From NCBI RefSeq assembly GCF_965233615.1, contig NZ_OZ247495.1: a DNA stretch of 64,000 nucleotides. One strand, given 5' to 3'. A model generated the notes under the pieces. The model ran no database searches. It was not told the DNA's origin and worked only from the letters and a program-made list of their open reading frames with translations. The first letter of the stretch is position 1. Every line of letters starts with the position of its first letter. Made by a program: the position numbers and the translations under genes. Of the stretch, positions 8,303 through 17,360 are shown in pieces. Origin of the DNA: Pelagibius sp028280305. GTDB lineage: Bacteria; Pseudomonadota; Alphaproteobacteria; Kiloniellales; Kiloniellaceae.

Positions 8303-10081
8303 ATGCACCCCTATCGTAGCCATAGCTGTGGAGAACTGCGGCCGAGCCATGCTGGCGAGCAGGTCCGCCTGTCCGGCTGGATCCATCGCAAACGCGACCA
8401 CGGCCAGCTTCTTTTCGTCGACCTGCGCGACACCTTCGGTATCACCCAATGCGTGATCGACGTGAGCAGCCCGCTGTTCCCGATGCTGGAGGAAACGAGG
8501 GTCGAGAGCGTGATTACGGTCACGGGGCCGGTGGTCCAGCGGACGCCTGAGACGGTTAACGCGGCGGTTCCCACCGGCGAAGTGGAGGTGCAGATTCAGG
8601 AGCTGACGGTCCAATCGCGGGCCGAGGTCCTGCCGCTGCAGGTCAATTCCGACGAGGATGCTGGCGAGGAAACCCGCCTGCGCTATCGCTACCTGGATCT
8701 GCGGCGCGAGAAGATGCAGGCCAAGATCCGGCTGCGGGGTGCGGTGATCAACTCAATCCGACGTCGTATGGTGGAACAGGGCTTCCAGGAATTCCAGACG
8801 CCGATCCTGACCGCGAGCAGCCCCGAGGGCGCCCGTGATTATCTGGTGCCGAGCCGCCTGCATCCCGGCAAGTTCTACGCCCTGCCGCAGGCGCCGCAGA
8901 TGTTCAAACAGCTCCTGATGATGGCGGGTTTCGACCGTTACTTTCAGATCGCACCCTGTTTTCGCGATGAGGACAGCCGCGCCGACCGTTCGCCGGGTGA
9001 GTTCTATCAGCTCGATCTGGAAATGAGCTTCGTCACCCAGGACGATGTCTTCGCGGCCCTGGAGCCGGTGCTGGGCGGTGTTTTCGAGGAATTCGCCGAG
9101 GGCAGGCAGGTGACGCCGGCGCCTTTTCCGCGCATTCCTTTTCGCGAAGCCATGCTGAAGTACGGTTCGGACAAGCCGGACCTGCGCAACCCGATCGAGA
9201 TCGTCGACGTGACCGAGTCCTTCCGCGGCTCGGGCTTCGGTATTTTCGCCAAGGCCGTCGAAGGCGGTTCGGTGGTGCGGGCCATTCCGGCCCCCGGCGC
9301 CGGGGAGCGCCCGCGCAGCTTCTTTGACAAGCTGAACGACTGGGCACGCAGCGAGGGGGCCGCGGGTCTCGGCTACATCATCTTCGCCCCCGACGGCACA
9401 GCCAAGGGGCCGATCGCCAAGAACCTGGATGCCGAGCGGACGGCGCAGATCAAGGAAGCCGCCGGCCTTCGCGACGGCGATGCGGTATTCTTTTCCTGCG
9501 ACAAGGCGGGGGCCGCGGCCAAGCTGGCCGGCCAGGTCCGCAACCGCCTGGGCGACGAGTTGGATATCCTGGAAAAGGACGCCTTTCGCTTCTGCTGGAT
9601 CGTCGACTATCCGATGTTCGAACTGGACGAGGACAGCGGCAAGATCGAGTTCAGCCACAATCCCTTTTCCATGCCGCAAGGCGGTATGGAGGCCCTTGAT
9701 GGCAAGGACCCCTTGGACGTTCTGGCCTATCAGTACGACATTGTCTGCAATGGGGTCGAGCTTTCCTCCGGCGCGATCCGGAATCATCTGCCGGAGATCA
9801 TGTACAAGGCCTTTGCCATCGCCGGCTACAACCAGGAACAGGTGGATGCGGAATTCGCCGGCATGATCTCCGCGCTGAAGTTCGGCGCGCCGCCGCATGG
9901 CGGATCGGCGCCGGGCATCGACCGCATCGTCATGCTTCTGGCGGATGAGCCGAACATCCGCGAGGTGGTGGCCTTCCCGATGAACCAGCGGGCAGAGGAT
10001 CTGATGATGCAGGCGCCGGCGGCCGTCAGCGAACGGCAACTCGCGGAGTTGCACATCAAGCTGGATCTGCCGCCGGAATAG
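8303..10081 (+). CDS. aspS: Aspartyl-tRNA synthetase, probably non-discriminating (Asp/Asn)
   Basis: 592 aa bacterial-type class II synthetase: OB-fold anticodon domain (1-110), catalytic core, GAD insertion domain and C-terminal motif 3 (GIDRIVMLL). In the anticodon-binding loop WIHRKRDHG the residue corresponding to position 31 is His (His33). Bacterial non-discriminating AspRS enzymes have His here, while the Asp-specific E. coli enzyme has Leu. Such an enzyme makes Asp-tRNA(Asn), which GatCAB, encoded at 35-39 kb, then amidates. The specificity call is inference from that residue plus context. Confidence 0.95.
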   Translation: MHPYRSHSCGELRPSHAGEQVRLSGWIHRKRDHGQLLFVDLRDTFGITQCVIDVSSPLFPMLEETRVESVITVTGPVVQRTPETVNAAVPTGEVEVQIQELTVQSRAEVLPLQVNSDEDAGEETRLRYRYLDLRREKMQAKIRLRGAVINSIRRRMVEQGFQEFQTPILTASSPEGARDYLVPSRLHPGKFYALPQAPQMFKQLLMMAGFDRYFQIAPCFRDEDSRADRSPGEFYQLDLEMSFVTQDDVFAALEPVLGGVFEEFAEGRQVTPAPFPRIPFREAMLKYGSDKPDLRNPIEIVDVTESFRGSGFGIFAKAVEGGSVVRAIPAPGAGERPRSFFDKLNDWARSEGAAGLGYIIFAPDGTAKGPIAKNLDAERTAQIKEAAGLRDGDAVFFSCDKAGAAAKLAGQVRNRLGDELDILEKDAFRFCWIVDYPMFELDEDSGKIEFSHNPFSMPQGGMEALDGKDPLDVLAYQYDIVCNGVELSSGAIRNHLPEIMYKAFAIAGYNQEQVDAEFAGMISALKFGAPPHGGSAPGIDRIVMLLADEPNIREVVAFPMNQRAEDLMMQAPAAVSERQLAELHIKLDLPPE

Positions 10082-10103
10082 GCTGCGGTAGGGGCGCGGG
10101 GCG

Positions 10104-11138
10104 ATGATCGGTCAATTTCCCCCTGAGCTTCCCAGGGAGCACGGCTTTTTCATGCCTGCGGAGTGGGCTCCCCATGAGCGTTGCTGGATGGCCTGGCCCT
10201 GCCGGGACGCGCTCTGGGGTGATGGGCTGGAGCCGGCACGGCGGGCCTATGCCGCCGTTGCCCGGGCCATCGCAGGCTTCGAAGCGGTGACCATGCTGGC
10301 CAACGCAGAGGACCTCTCCGCTGCGGCCACGCTCTGCGGCACAGAGGTCGATTGCCGGGCGATGCCATTGGACGATTCCTGGATGCGCGACTTCGGCCCG
10401 AGCTTCGTGATCGACGGGCAGGGGGGCATCGCCGGTGTCGATTGGCGGTTCAATGCCTGGGGCGAGAAGTTTCATCCCTACGACCGCGATGCCGCTCTGG
10501 CTGAAAGGCTGCTCGTCGATATCGGAATTCAGCGCTTTTCAGCGCCTTTGGTTCTGGAGGGCGGTTCTATCCATGTGGATGGCGAAGGGACACTGCTCAC
10601 CAGCGAGGAGTGCCTGCTGGCGCCGAACCGCAATCCCGACCTCGGCCGTGCGGATATCGAAGACCTGCTGCGGCGCTATCTGGGGGTTAAAGCTTTCGTG
10701 TGGCTGGGGCACGGGTTGGAGGACGACGACACGGACGGCCATGTTGACAACATTGCCTGCTTCGTGCGCCCCGGCGTGGTGATGACCGTCGTCTGCGACG
10801 ATCCCGCGGATGCCAATCATCACATTCTGAAGGATAACCTGGCGCGTCTGAACAAGGCCAAGGATGCGCGCGGAAGAACGCTGGAGGTTATCGAACTGCC
10901 GCTGCCGCGCGAACGGCGCTATCTGGGGTCCCAGCGGTTGGCTTTGTCTTATGTGAACTACTACATCGCCAACGGCGGCGTCGTGATGCCGTCCTTCGGC
11001 GATAGCCAGGACGAAGCCGCGCGGGTGATCCTGGAACGGGCCTTTCCGGGCCGCAGGGTGGTTCAGGTTCCCGTCAGCGATGTCCTCGTCGGTGGTGGCG
11101 GCATTCACTGCATTACCCAGCAACAACCGCGCCCGTGA
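10104..11138 (+). CDS. aguA: Agmatine deiminase
   Basis: 344 aa, the standard size for the peptidyl-arginine-deiminase-fold family that converts agmatine to N-carbamoylputrescine and ammonia, a route from arginine to putrescine. Visible motifs are SWMRDFGP (guanidine site), GHGLEDDDTDGHVDN and the C-terminal GGGGIHCITQQQP with the catalytic Cys336. It starts 22 bases after aspS on the same strand and may be read through from it. No N-carbamoylputrescine amidohydrolase gene is adjacent. Confidence 0.93.
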   Translation: MIGQFPPELPREHGFFMPAEWAPHERCWMAWPCRDALWGDGLEPARRAYAAVARAIAGFEAVTMLANAEDLSAAATLCGTEVDCRAMPLDDSWMRDFGPSFVIDGQGGIAGVDWRFNAWGEKFHPYDRDAALAERLLVDIGIQRFSAPLVLEGGSIHVDGEGTLLTSEECLLAPNRNPDLGRADIEDLLRRYLGVKAFVWLGHGLEDDDTDGHVDNIACFVRPGVVMTVVCDDPADANHHILKDNLARLNKAKDARGRTLEVIELPLPRERRYLGSQRLALSYVNYYIANGGVVMPSFGDSQDEAARVILERAFPGRRVVQVPVSDVLVGGGGIHCITQQQPRP

Positions 11139-11475
11139 CATACTGAAGCGGGCGTCTTGGTTCCGGAACCGCATCAAAGAGGCCATTCCGGTTATCAATC
11201 GTATTTCCGCGAATGAGCGGGCAGGCGCTAGGTTCTTGGTCCTGCTCTCTTGGTGATGGCCAGACCTTCCGCTGCCTTCCTGTCCGATTCATTGGGCAGC
11301 AACCAAACAATCTGACTACTCAAAGTAGAATAGAAGAATAGCCGAATAATAGAATTAACGGTTACTTCATTCCCTCCTTCTATAGCCCAGGCAAGCCTGC
11401 GCCAATCCCTCAGAATCATCTGAGAGCCTTGGAAAGCGGGCATAAATATTCTGATTAGAAGGGATCTTGGGGATC
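11139..11475. other. Intergenic region with probable promoter of the binding-protein gene
   Basis: 337 bases without a supported gene. It contains the 12 bp palindrome GGTTCCGGAACC (11159-11170) and, from about 11300, a markedly AT-rich stretch with repeated AATAG words that probably holds the promoter of the downstream binding protein. No motif I can assign to a named regulator. Confidence 0.5.
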
Positions 11476-12657
11476 ATGGGAAATCGTCTTTTTCAGCGCG
11501 CGCTGCTGCCGACTGTAGCTCTGGCGCTCGCCTTTAACGCAACTTACGCGGCAAACGCCGAGGTCGGCGTCACCGACACCACCATCACCTTCGGCCAGTC
11601 GGCCGCTCTGGACGGCCCGGCGGCCGCCCTTGGCGTCGGCATGCGCGAAGGTATCCTGGCCGCTTTTGCCGAGGCCAACCGCAACGGCGGTGTGGCGGGG
11701 CGCCAGCTGGAGCTGAAAAGCTACGACGATGGCTACGAGCCGGAGCGGGCCATCAGCAACGTTCAGAATCTGATCAATCAGGATCAGGTTTTTGGCCTGA
11801 TCGGCGCGGTCGGCACACCGACCTCCAAAGCGACGCAACCGATCGCGACGGAGAATGCGGTGCCTTTCGTCGGTCCGTTCACGGGTGCCGGCTTCCTGCG
11901 TGACGCTGCGCTGACCAATGTGATCAACGTGCGCGGCACCTATGGCCAGGAAACCGAAGCCTGGATCAAGCATCTGACCGAAGATCTGGGCTACGATCGC
12001 ATCGCGATCCTCTACCAAGATGACTCCTTCGGGCGTGTCGGCCTTGCCGGCGTCAACAAGGCGCTTGAGAAGCGCGGCCTCTCCCTGGTCGCCGAAGGCA
12101 CTTACAAGCGTAACACGACGGCGGTGAAGTCGGCGCTGCTTGCCATCCGCAAGGCCGATCCGCAGGCTGTGGTGATGGTCGGCGCCTACAAGCCGATCGC
12201 AGAGTTCATCAAGCTCGCCCGCAAGACCAAGGTGAACGCAACCTTCGTCAACATCTCCTTCGTCGGATCCAAGGCTTTGGCCAAGGAGCTGGGCAAGGAC
12301 GGTGAAGGCGTGGTGATCACTCAGGTCGTGCCGTTCCCCTGGGACAACTCGATCCCGTTGGTTCAGCAGTACCAGGCGGCAATGAAGGCGCATGACGCGT
12401 CTGCCGAGCCGGGTTTCGTTTCGCTCGAAGGCTACATGGTCGGCCGCATTGCGATCATGGCATTGGAAAATGCCCAGGGTGAACTGACCCGTGAGTCCTT
12501 CCTGAAGGCGGTTTCCGATACCGGCAGCTTCGACCTTGGCGGTGTCACATTGAACTACGGCCCGGGTGACAACCAGGGCATGGACAAGGTGTTCCTTTCC
12601 ATCATTCAGGCTGATGGATCCTTCAAGGCGGTTCAGCGCCTCGGCGGTTCCAGCTAA
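11476..12657 (+). CDS. ABC-type substrate-binding protein (Leu/Ile/Val-type, PBP1 fold)
   Basis: 393 aa. A signal peptide (to about residue 27, NATYAANA) precedes a type I periplasmic binding protein resembling LivK-type receptors: ITFGQSAALDGPAAALG at the N-terminus, GAVGTPTSKAT in the ligand cleft and YGQETEAWIKHL in the hinge region. The ligand is unknown, perhaps amino acids or amides. No permease or ATPase gene is next to it; a chemoreceptor gene follows 88 bases on. It may therefore serve a distant transporter or feed the chemoreceptor (inference). ATG 11476 was chosen over TTG 11467. Confidence 0.88.
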   Translation: MGNRLFQRALLPTVALALAFNATYAANAEVGVTDTTITFGQSAALDGPAAALGVGMREGILAAFAEANRNGGVAGRQLELKSYDDGYEPERAISNVQNLINQDQVFGLIGAVGTPTSKATQPIATENAVPFVGPFTGAGFLRDAALTNVINVRGTYGQETEAWIKHLTEDLGYDRIAILYQDDSFGRVGLAGVNKALEKRGLSLVAEGTYKRNTTAVKSALLAIRKADPQAVVMVGAYKPIAEFIKLARKTKVNATFVNISFVGSKALAKELGKDGEGVVITQVVPFPWDNSIPLVQQYQAAMKAHDASAEPGFVSLEGYMVGRIAIMALENAQGELTRESFLKAVSDTGSFDLGGVTLNYGPGDNQGMDKVFLSIIQADGSFKAVQRLGGSS

Positions 12658-12666
12658 GCAGTGTTG

Positions 12667-12695
12667 CGGGGGATGTCTCTCTTGGGCATCCCCCG
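12667..12695 (+). terminator. Hairpin after the binding-protein gene
   Basis: CGGGGGATG (12667-12675) pairs with CATCCCCCG (12687-12695) around an 11-base loop, 10 bases after the stop codon. There is no T-run, so it may act as an attenuating or mRNA-stabilising stem, as often seen after abundant binding-protein genes. Confidence 0.5.
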
Positions 12696-12745
12696 TATCC
12701 GAAGAACCCCTCGGGGATCAGTTTTGTCGGATTGGGATAAGTTCG

Positions 12746-14974
12746 ATGGATGAAGTACAGGGCTCGGTTGTGGGCGTGCCCGAAGCGGAGCAGAGCGAAG
12801 CGCCGGTTACAGACGATCATGCAGCAAAGGGTCGCAGGAAAGCCGGAATTACCCAGTTCTTTCATCGTTTCGCCGGAATAAGGGCACGGCTTTTCAGCGC
12901 TTTTGGGGCCGTAGTCGCCCTGACCTTTGCCGCCAGCGCCATCGCGTTTCTGTTGTTTTCCAATGTCGGCAATGTATTCCAACAGATGACGGATCGCAGT
13001 GTGCCGGCGATGACTGAGGCGCTGAGACTTTCCACCATCAGTGCCGTCCTGTCGGCCGAGGCACCCGCCCTGGTAACGGCCAAGGATGATGCCGAGCGTG
13101 CGGAGCGCAACGCGGTGCTTCAGGAAAAGAAGACTGAATTGAACACGACGCTTGAATCGCTGCGATCCCGGTTGGGTTCTTCGGATCAATTGACGGCGAT
13201 CGAGGGTCTGACGGGGGAGGCGATTGCCAACCTTGAACTGTTGGATACAGCCGTGGGCGAGATGCTCAAAGCCCGCGCTGCCCGCGAAGCCAAGGTTCAG
13301 GAGATTGCCAGTGTTCACGAGGAAGTCCTGGCCATCACCGTTCCCTTGGTTGATGACCTGAACTTCGACCTGGTGATTCAGGCCGACGATGCTTCTCTTA
13401 TCGGTGGCGATGCCGTCACCGAGCTCTTCGACAGTGGCGTCACATCGCTGCGTGCGGTCCTGCAGATTGAATCCCAGTCGAATCTTCTGGATGGCATCCT
13501 GCGCGACGCGGCAAACACCAACGATGCAAGCCGCCTGCAGCCCTTGACGGAGCGTTTCAACGCTGCTGCTGCGACGCTCGGTGAAAGCCTTCAACAGGTT
13601 CCGGAGAGCGATCAGTCGGAAGCCCTCGGGTTTCTGATCGGCAGTCTGGTTGCTCTGGGTGCGGGTGAAGTAAACGTCTTTACCCTTCGGGCTGCTGAAC
13701 TGGGCGCGGCGGGTCATGCGGACAAGGTTCTGAAGACCAGCCGAGACCTGACGGCGCAACTTGCCGGGCAGGTCAACTCCTTAGTGGCCCTTGCGGAGAG
13801 CGAACTCAATCAGGGCACGGGCTCATCGGAGTCGGCGATTGCCAACGGCAAGCTCTGGCTTGCGGTGATAGCGGCGATCAGCCTCGTCTTCTCCCTGGCA
13901 ATCGCCTGGCTTTATGTCGGCCGCAACCTGGTAACCCGCCTGAGCGCCGTCGTCGCGGCCATGCGCGAGATTGCAGGCGGCGACCTGAAGGCCGATGTGG
14001 CCGTGACCGGTAGCGACGAGATTGCCGAGATGGCCAAGACGTTGGTGGTCTTCCGCAACGGTCTGGCCGAGGTTGAGGTCGCCAATACCAAGGTCGAAAA
14101 GGAACGCGAGACTGCGGCCAAGGAACGGCGCTCCGCCATGCTGGCGCTGGCTGACAGCTTCGAAGCGTCTGTGCTTGGCGTTGTCGAATCTGTTTCCACG
14201 GCCTCGGGCGAAATGCGCAGCTCTTCCAAGGGTGTCGCCAGTACGGCTGACGATGCCAAAACGCAGGCGGATGCCGCGGCTGCGGCTGCGCAGCAGGCCT
14301 CGACCAATGTGCAGACCGTGGCTTCCGCAGCAGAAGAGCTTGCTTCCTCGATTCAGGAAATTGGCCGTCAGGTGAACCAGTCGTCCAAGGTTGCCGCCAA
14401 GGCGGTGGCCAAGGGACAGGAAACCAATACCCAGGTCGAGGGCCTTGATCAGGCGGCCCAGAAGATTGGTGAGGTCGTGCGGCTGATAACCGACATTGCC
14501 GAGCAAACCAATCTGCTGGCCTTGAATGCAACCATCGAGGCGGCCCGGGCTGGAGAGGCCGGCAAGGGATTTGCTGTGGTGGCGAGCGAGGTCAAGCAGC
14601 TCGCGACCCAGACCGCCAAGGCGACGGAAGACATAGCCGAGCAGATCACGAACATCCAAGGTGCGACGCGGGATGCCGTCGGCGCGATCCGGGAGATTAC
14701 GACAACGGTCTCCGAGATCGATCAGATCGGCGCTGCCATCGCCTCTGCAGTGGAGGAACAGTCCGCAGCGACCAAGGAGATATCGCGCAACGTGCAAGAA
14801 GCCGCTTCCGGCGCGCAGACGGCGGGCAGCAACATATCAAGCGTTCATGAAGCGATCGGTCACACGGGGGACTCGGCGCAAAAGATGCTCGGCGCTTCGA
14901 GCACGCTTGTGGAGCAGGCAGGGGAGCTGAAGACGCAGGTCGGTCAGTTCCTCGAGAAGGTCCGCAGCGCCTGA
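12746..14974 (+). CDS. Methyl-accepting chemotaxis protein
   Basis: 742 aa transmembrane chemoreceptor. A cytoplasmic N-tail of about 50 residues is followed by TM1 (51-72), a ~300-residue mostly helical periplasmic sensor, TM2 (about 370-392), HAMP (393-445) and the MCP signalling domain, whose hairpin tip contains EQTNLLALNATIEAARAGE (around 587-605). The tip binds CheA/CheW. ATG 12746 has GGGA 8 bases upstream; longer in-frame extensions overlap the previous gene and are implausible. Pairing with the binding protein suggests, but does not prove, shared ligand sensing. Confidence 0.93.
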   Translation: MDEVQGSVVGVPEAEQSEAPVTDDHAAKGRRKAGITQFFHRFAGIRARLFSAFGAVVALTFAASAIAFLLFSNVGNVFQQMTDRSVPAMTEALRLSTISAVLSAEAPALVTAKDDAERAERNAVLQEKKTELNTTLESLRSRLGSSDQLTAIEGLTGEAIANLELLDTAVGEMLKARAAREAKVQEIASVHEEVLAITVPLVDDLNFDLVIQADDASLIGGDAVTELFDSGVTSLRAVLQIESQSNLLDGILRDAANTNDASRLQPLTERFNAAAATLGESLQQVPESDQSEALGFLIGSLVALGAGEVNVFTLRAAELGAAGHADKVLKTSRDLTAQLAGQVNSLVALAESELNQGTGSSESAIANGKLWLAVIAAISLVFSLAIAWLYVGRNLVTRLSAVVAAMREIAGGDLKADVAVTGSDEIAEMAKTLVVFRNGLAEVEVANTKVEKERETAAKERRSAMLALADSFEASVLGVVESVSTASGEMRSSSKGVASTADDAKTQADAAAAAAQQASTNVQTVASAAEELASSIQEIGRQVNQSSKVAAKAVAKGQETNTQVEGLDQAAQKIGEVVRLITDIAEQTNLLALNATIEAARAGEAGKGFAVVASEVKQLATQTAKATEDIAEQITNIQGATRDAVGAIREITTTVSEIDQIGAAIASAVEEQSAATKEISRNVQEAASGAQTAGSNISSVHEAIGHTGDSAQKMLGASSTLVEQAGELKTQVGQFLEKVRSA

Positions 14975-14992
14975 CCAGAGCCGCGACACGGC

Positions 14993-15466
14993 TCATTCGT
15001 CAGTGAAGCTCCAGATCTTGGCGTGGTCTTTTGCGCGCTCTGGCTTGATGACCCGCACGCGCTCCTTGATGCCCTCGTCAGTCATCTCCCGTGCGATGGC
15101 CAGCAGTGTTCCAAGCTTGTGATCGCCGAGGCTTGCTGCGTCATCCAGTTCAGCCCGGGCAGCAGGTAGGGCTGCCGCGAGATTGGGTGCGCCATAGCGG
15201 GTTACCAAGTGCTGGGCGAGCTGTTCGACGGCCCTGAAAAAGCCGGCTTCATCGATCTCGGCAATCTCGACCAGTGTCGTGAAGCCGAAGCTCTCAATAC
15301 CCAGCCAGGCTGACCCGAAGGCAAGGCGCTGTTTTCGGTCAACCGTCTCGGGATCTATGTCGGCGAAAGCAAAGGTTCCGGGCACGGCCCATTCGCCCTC
15401 CTGACAAGGGCTTTCGAAGATATCGAGATCAGAGCGGTCGAGGCGGATGGCACGAGGAAGACGCAT
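14993..15466 (-). CDS. DUF6505-like protein
   Basis: 157 aa, soluble, no signal peptide. It starts MRLPRAIRLDRSDLDIFESP and contains EGEWAVPGTFAF and FGSAWLGIESFGFTTLVEIA, the pattern I associate with the alphaproteobacterial DUF6505 family. Function unknown. It lies convergent to the chemoreceptor gene (18 bases apart), with the diguanylate cyclase gene upstream on the same strand. Confidence 0.7.
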   Translation of the reverse strand: MRLPRAIRLDRSDLDIFESPCQEGEWAVPGTFAFADIDPETVDRKQRLAFGSAWLGIESFGFTTLVEIAEIDEAGFFRAVEQLAQHLVTRYGAPNLAAALPAARAELDDAASLGDHKLGTLLAIAREMTDEGIKERVRVIKPERAKDHAKIWSFTDE

Positions 15467-15545
15467 AAAGCCATTCTACCGCAGCCACCGCCGTATTCCG
15501 AGAGACTTCGGCAGCCTTTCCGCGGACCGTGTGATGCTGGCGTTT

Positions 15546-16289
15546 TCAGGCCTCGGCAGGGATAAGGCGTGGCCTCTTGTTGCGATAGAGGTTTTGATCG
15601 GCGAGGAAGATCAGGGTTTCGGGCCGACTGTCGCGATCATACTCAGCCATGCCGAAGCTGGCGGAAACAGGCAGGGTCGTCTGTTGCCAGGGCACCTGAA
15701 GGGCGTTGATCAGCGTCGAGAGTTTGTCGGCCAGAAACGCACTCTCCTGGTTGGGCGTGTGGGTCATGATCACGGCAAATTCGTCTCCGCCGACCCGGGC
15801 GACATAGTCGCTCTCTCGCGTATTGTTTTTCAAGGCCTGCGCGACGGCGCGCAGTATGGCGTCGCCGGCCTGGTGCCCGTAGCTGTCGTTGACCGCCTTG
15901 AAATGATTGAGGTCACAGAGCAGCAACAGGCCGGTTTCCGGCAGGCGGCGGGCTCTCGCCAGGGCGCGGGAGAGCTCGGCCTCGAATCCGCGGCGGTTGA
16001 GCAGGGTGGTCAGTTCATCGGTTACGGAAAGGGACTCCAGATAGCGGATCCGGGCGCGCTGAAGTGCCATGGATTGCTCGGCTTCAGCGGCGGAAGCGAG
16101 CAAATCATCGAGAAGATCAAGGGCTGCCGGCCCCAAGGTGTCCGGCAGTTCGTGCGCCATGCGCCGCAGGCGGTCGGCCGCAGAACAAAGCTGCGGCAGA
16201 CTGTCCTGAGCGATCAGCTTGTCGATCTTGAGGCCGTCCAAGAGGCCCGGAACCATTGTCATCTCTACTCCGGCGGCGAAACTCCCCAT
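15546..16289 (-). CDS. Diguanylate cyclase (GGDEF)
   Basis: 247 aa. The N-terminal ~85 residues form a helical region without a recognised sensor domain, and no membrane segment is seen. The GGDEF domain (about 90-240) has an intact active site GGDEF at 167-171 and an inhibitory RxxD site (Arg158, Asp161), so it should make c-di-GMP from GTP under product inhibition. The DELTTLLNRRGFE and CDLNHFKAVND motifs are canonical. It probably adds to the c-di-GMP pool along with PleD at 20-22 kb. Confidence 0.93.
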   Translation of the reverse strand: MGSFAAGVEMTMVPGLLDGLKIDKLIAQDSLPQLCSAADRLRRMAHELPDTLGPAALDLLDDLLASAAEAEQSMALQRARIRYLESLSVTDELTTLLNRRGFEAELSRALARARRLPETGLLLLCDLNHFKAVNDSYGHQAGDAILRAVAQALKNNTRESDYVARVGGDEFAVIMTHTPNQESAFLADKLSTLINALQVPWQQTTLPVSASFGMAEYDRDSRPETLIFLADQNLYRNKRPRLIPAEA

Positions 16290-16539
16290 AACCTTCCTTG
16301 CAAGCGTCGGGCCAAGGCAATAGGTTGATTTTTCAGGGCGTTATGCCGCTGCCTTGGGGTTGGCAGCGGCAAAAACTGCCGACTATCAGGAGAAACCTGC
16401 CGGTCAGCCCAGTTTCCCCCAGTGGGTGAAACAGCAGGCGCATTTTGCCGAACGCCTTGATATTTAAGAGAATTGCAAACACTTAGCTCTACTGAGGAAT
16501 TCGATTGCAGGGGCAGCAGTGATAGCTGGAAAACTAATC

Positions 16540-17355
16540 ATGAAGGTTCTAAACGGGATTGCCGGGGTGGCTCTTGCCGCTTCTTTCAGTCTTCCCGCAG
16601 CCGCAGCGGGGCCCGGCCCGGCGGCCGACCTGCTGCCGCACCGGGCGGCCTATCACCTCACCCTCGGCGACATCGACAGCTCCAGCCCTGTCATCCAGGC
16701 GCAGGGCCGTCTCGACTTTGAATGGTCCGATGCCTGCGATGGCTGGGTCGTCCAGCAACGGTTCCGGGTTCGGATGGCCTATGAGGATGGACTCTTGGCG
16801 GATTTCGGTTGGACCTTGTCGTCCTGGGAGTCAAAAGACGGTAAGAGGTACCGCTTCTTCATCAGGCGCTTCAGTGGCGGCAACGAGATCGAAAGAGTGC
16901 GCGGAGAAGCGACCCTGGGCGCCGATGGCACCGGCCGCGCCACCTTCTCAGAACCAGAAGTCCGCGAGATCGCTTTGCCGGCCGGCACGCTGTTCCCGAC
17001 GCAGCACACCATCGATGTGCTGGCCGGCGCAGGGGCGGCGGAGAGTCCGCTCTGGCGCCTGGTCTTTGACGGCTCGGGCGACGAAGGCCTGTTCGGTGTT
17101 TCCGCGGCCCTTTCCCGCAGTCTTCCCGCCGGAGCGCGTACCCAGATTGCGAGCCCTCTGATCGCCCAGGTACCTTCCTGGCGGTTCAATCTTGCCTTCT
17201 TCGGTATCGATGAGTCCAACGCCGAACCAGAACAGGAGCAGGGGTTGAGGCTCTTCGCCAATGGTGTCGTCGACGAGATGCGCCTGAACTACGGTGACTT
17301 CATTCTGAATGCCGATCTGAACCGCGTGGAGGCCCTGCCGGTTCCCGATTGCTGA
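16540..17355 (+). CDS. eipB: EipB-family cell-envelope protein (DUF1849)
   Basis: 271 aa periplasmic protein with a signal peptide (1-21, cut after AAAA). Brucella EipB forms a beta-spiral held by a disulfide between a Cys in the N-terminal third and one at the C-terminus; here Cys66 (SDACDGW) and the terminal Cys271 match that arrangement. LLPHRAAYHLTL and GRLDFEW are family-like. The family is linked to envelope integrity and virulence in alphaproteobacteria. ATG 16540 was chosen because it begins a good signal peptide; GTG 16519 has a stronger upstream AGGGG and would add 7 residues. Confidence 0.82.
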   Translation: MKVLNGIAGVALAASFSLPAAAAGPGPAADLLPHRAAYHLTLGDIDSSSPVIQAQGRLDFEWSDACDGWVVQQRFRVRMAYEDGLLADFGWTLSSWESKDGKRYRFFIRRFSGGNEIERVRGEATLGADGTGRATFSEPEVREIALPAGTLFPTQHTIDVLAGAGAAESPLWRLVFDGSGDEGLFGVSAALSRSLPAGARTQIASPLIAQVPSWRFNLAFFGIDESNAEPEQEQGLRLFANGVVDEMRLNYGDFILNADLNRVEALPVPDC

Positions 17356-17360
17356 GCCGA

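Noticed and set aside
12566..12745. A 60-residue N-terminal extension of the chemoreceptor
   Set aside because: It overlaps the end of the binding-protein gene and a hairpin and has no ribosome binding site; ATG 12746 does.
13823..14797. A long minus-strand frame opposite the chemoreceptor signalling domain
   Set aside because: Shadow of the conserved MCP domain; composition is Gly/Arg/Leu without any motif.
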